Positions 50,543 to 52,489 of a DNA stretch of 52,489 nt are shown here, one piece after another; the stretch's first letter is position 1, and the number at the start of each line of letters is the position of its first letter. The notes beneath the pieces are model-generated. The model ran no database searches. It saw only the letters and a list, made by a program, of their open reading frames with translations, and had not been told where the DNA came from. Source of the DNA: Agrobacterium rubi TR3 = NBRC 13261 (GTDB lineage Bacteria; Pseudomonadota; Alphaproteobacteria; Rhizobiales; Rhizobiaceae); assembly GCF_000739935.1 (NCBI RefSeq), contig NZ_BBJU01000018.1, positions 1 through 52,489 on the forward strand. Direction: 5' to 3'. A program made the position numbers and the translations under genes.

Positions 50543-50570
50543 GATACCGGGTGTCTACACACCCGGTATC
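50543..50570 (-). terminator. Probable terminator of the Do-like protease gene
   Basis: Perfect 12-bp stem GATACCGGGTGT (50543-50554) / ACACCCGGTATC (50559-50570), loop of four, 11 bases after the protease stop codon on the minus strand. The minus-strand continuation has ACTTTTAAA, a short T-run, which suits a moderate intrinsic terminator. Confidence 0.7.
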
Positions 50571-50581
50571 CTATTCGCTCA

Positions 50582-52144
50582 TCAACCCTGGTCGATATCC
50601 AGCGCGATGAAGCGGCTGCCATCGTCGGTCTGGATCTGGAACAGCGCCTTGGAGCGCCCATCCTTCTTGGCCTGCTCGAGAATTTTCTCGACATCGGCTG
50701 CCTTCGCCACCTGCTGGTTGTTTACAGAGGTGATCTTCTCACCGGTCTTCAAGCCACGCGCTGCGGCATCGGAGTCGGGGTCGACATCGGTAATGGCGAG
50801 CCCGTTGCCGTCGTCAGCCGGTGCGACCGATAGGCCGAGGCTCGACAGTGCCTTCTCGCTGGAGGACTGGCCGCCCTTGTCGTCGTTCTGGCTTGCCGTT
50901 GCCTTGGAAGCATCGTCGCTCGCCAGATCGCCCAGCGTTACGCTGACCGGCTGCGACTTGCCACCGCGCCACAGCGACAGCTCGACCTTGGTGTTCGGCG
51001 CCATGGCACCGATGCGGCGTGACAGATCGCGGGCATCCTTCACCGTATCGCCATTGATCGCGGTGATGATATCACCCTGTTTAATGCCAGCCTTGTCACC
51101 CGGCGAACCGGCCTGCGGGGCAACAACCAGCGCACCACTCGCCTCGGAAAGACCGAGCGATTCGGCAATATCCTTGCTCACAGGCTGAATCTGCACACCA
51201 AGCCAGCCGCGCTCGACCTTACCGTCCTTGATCAGGTCCTGAATGACGTCCTTGGCGACGGAAGCAGGAATGGCAAACGCGATACCGACGTTACCGCCAG
51301 ATGGAGAGAAGATCGCCGTATTGATGCCGATCACCTCGCCATTGAGGTTGAACGCCGGGCCACCGGAGTTGCCACGGTTCACGGCAGCATCGATCTGGAG
51401 ATAATCGTCATAGGGGCCAGAGCCGATATCACGGCCACGGGCCGAAATGATACCCGAGGTCACCGTACCGCCGAGGCCGAACGGGTTACCCACGGCAACC
51501 ACCCAGTCACCAACGCGGATTTTGCTGTCATCGGCAAACTGCACATAGGTAAACTTGCGGTTCACATCCACTTTCAGCACGGCCAGATCGGTGCGGCTGT
51601 CGCGACCGACCAGCTTGGCATCCAACTCGGTGCCGTCATTCATGACAACCGTATAGGCAGAACCATCGTCAACAACGTGGTTGTTGGTCACGATGTAACC
51701 GTCTTCAGAAATGAAGAAGCCGGAGCCCTGAGCCGTTGGACGCAGTGGACCCTTGCCATCACGGTGAGCCTTCGGGCCACGGTCGGCGCGCTTGTCGTCA
51801 CCGGAGCCGGGGCCACCGAATTCTTTAAAGAAACGCTTCAGCGGGTGGTCATCGGGAAGCTGGTCGAGACCACGACCGCCGAAATTGAACGAGTAGCCGC
51901 TGTTATCATCGGAAGCAGGCTGCACATTGGACTGCACACGCACCGAAACGACAGCAGGGGAGACCGCGTCAACGACATTGGCAAAGCTCGGCACCTGCGG
52001 CGCGGTCACTTCAACGGGTGCTGCAAAAGAATGAGCGATTGGCCCGGCCACACCGGTCGTCAGCATCAGAGCCGCCAGACCACCAACAGCGGAAGACTTG
52101 AGAACGGTCTTCAACGAGGGACGTCCGTTTTGCGAATTCAACAT
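50582..52144 (-). CDS. degP: Periplasmic Do-like serine protease/chaperone (DegP/HtrA family)
   Basis: A 520-residue exported protease that degrades or refolds damaged envelope proteins. A signal sequence is clear (hydrophobic core AVGGLAALMLTTGVAG, cleavage near AHSFAA). The trypsin-like domain has the full catalytic triad: His156 (IVTNNHVV), Asp186 (DSRTDLAVL) and Ser260 (RGNSGGPAFN). Two PDZ domains follow (~320-410 starting 'RGWLGVQIQPVSKDIAES', and ~440-515). The insert rich in Gly/Asp after residue 90 is the LA loop. AAGG precedes the ATG. It is separated from the downstream two-component genes by the palindromic repeat and a terminator. Confidence 0.95.
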   Translation of the reverse strand: MLNSQNGRPSLKTVLKSSAVGGLAALMLTTGVAGPIAHSFAAPVEVTAPQVPSFANVVDAVSPAVVSVRVQSNVQPASDDNSGYSFNFGGRGLDQLPDDHPLKRFFKEFGGPGSGDDKRADRGPKAHRDGKGPLRPTAQGSGFFISEDGYIVTNNHVVDDGSAYTVVMNDGTELDAKLVGRDSRTDLAVLKVDVNRKFTYVQFADDSKIRVGDWVVAVGNPFGLGGTVTSGIISARGRDIGSGPYDDYLQIDAAVNRGNSGGPAFNLNGEVIGINTAIFSPSGGNVGIAFAIPASVAKDVIQDLIKDGKVERGWLGVQIQPVSKDIAESLGLSEASGALVVAPQAGSPGDKAGIKQGDIITAINGDTVKDARDLSRRIGAMAPNTKVELSLWRGGKSQPVSVTLGDLASDDASKATASQNDDKGGQSSSEKALSSLGLSVAPADDGNGLAITDVDPDSDAAARGLKTGEKITSVNNQQVAKAADVEKILEQAKKDGRSKALFQIQTDDGSRFIALDIDQG

Positions 52145-52489
52145 GGAACTTACCTTCTTTCTTCATTCAGACTAGAGCCCCGGTGGATCGGGGAAGCGGT
52201 GGATGACCAAAGATATAGGTCGCTCTACCTTACAGCGAAGTGTCTGGTGCGTGAAAAATCGGTAATGTTGGGGGATTTGCGGAAGAACGCGTTATCAAGG
52301 ACAAGTAAATCATTGAATTTAAATGCGTTTTATCTTTACTGCAAGCTGCCACAATATAGGGCTGAGTGTGTGGCTTACCCCCCTCTGTCCTGCCGGACAT
52401 CTCCCCCACAGGTGGGGAGATCGGCTTGTGGAGGCCTCTCGCCCATCTTGAAGGCTGCGGATAGAGTCTGGCGCATGCGTCTAGCCAAT
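52145..52489. other. Region upstream of the Do-like protease
   Basis: About 345 bases with no supportable gene. A small stem CCCCG / CGGGG (52178-52182 / 52189-52193) would lie in the protease mRNA leader. The far end holds the palindromic repeat listed separately. The promoter must be here; I see no convincing -35/-10 match. Confidence 0.4.
52386..52421. repeat. Rhizobial palindromic repeat (RIME-like)
   Basis: Two adjacent stems: TGTCC (52386-52390) / GGACA (52395-52399) with loop TGCC, and ATCTCCCC (52399-52406) / GGGGAGAT (52414-52421) with a seven-base loop. The motif CCCTCTGTCCTGCCGGACAT at its start is, from memory, typical of the Rhizobium intergenic mosaic element class. It probably continues past 52430. 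Confidence 0.75.

Overview
The window looks like chromosomal DNA of a Rhizobiaceae member, most likely Agrobacterium or a close Rhizobium relative. This rests on four things: the G+C-rich coding sequence; the gene order glnE - sensor kinase - OmpR-type regulator - Do-like protease, which I recall as conserved in rhizobia; several short palindromic intergenic repeats of the kind common in this family; and the overall set of transporters and regulators. Genus or species cannot be fixed without a database search. I see no rRNA, tRNA, CRISPR array, insertion sequence or prophage.

Left part (1-10.9 kb): an EamA-type exporter, a cupin protein, a DKNYY-repeat protein, a tiny membrane protein, AMP nucleosidase (amn), a VapBC toxin-antitoxin module with a visible promoter/operator, a flippase-like membrane protein divergent from a polyprenyl-phosphate-type glycosyltransferase, an aminotransferase/OsmC pair, and a diacylglycerol-kinase-like lipid kinase. 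Middle-left (11-23 kb): an MFS exporter; a TetR regulator facing a flavodoxin-fold oxidoreductase across a long palindrome; the magnesium channel gene mgtE behind a structured leader; a toxin-first HigBA-type module; a five-gene run of polar amino-acid ABC transporter plus homocysteine S-methyltransferase; uppP; and an HxlR regulator facing a quinone-oxidoreductase-like gene across another palindrome.

Middle (23-36 kb): a palindromic repeat block, an exported pentapeptide-repeat protein, two overlapping GNAT acetyltransferases, ETF-ubiquinone oxidoreductase, an SDR protein lacking the usual catalytic Tyr/Lys, a DUF3431-like protein, a long disordered Ser/Thr/Pro-rich protein, a class D beta-lactamase, a short Hsp70-like ATPase, a uracil-DNA-glycosylase-fold protein that has lost its Fe-S ligands, a winged-helix regulator and a second EamA exporter. 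Right part (36.7-52.5 kb): a soluble receptor with inverted chemoreceptor architecture, aminopeptidase N (pepN), a PAS sensor kinase, a membrane metallophosphoesterase, and the minus-strand block degP-like protease / response regulator / sensor kinase / glnE / VOC protein.

The most distinctive points are the probable S-methylmethionine (or related sulfur compound) import and methyl-transfer operon, the mgtE leader that can fold over its own ribosome-binding site, three regulatory palindromes between divergent genes or at a toxin-antitoxin promoter, and three proteins whose sequence departs from the family active-site or domain-order rule (SDR, UDG-like, chemoreceptor-like). No region looks like a wholly new multi-gene defence or mobile system.
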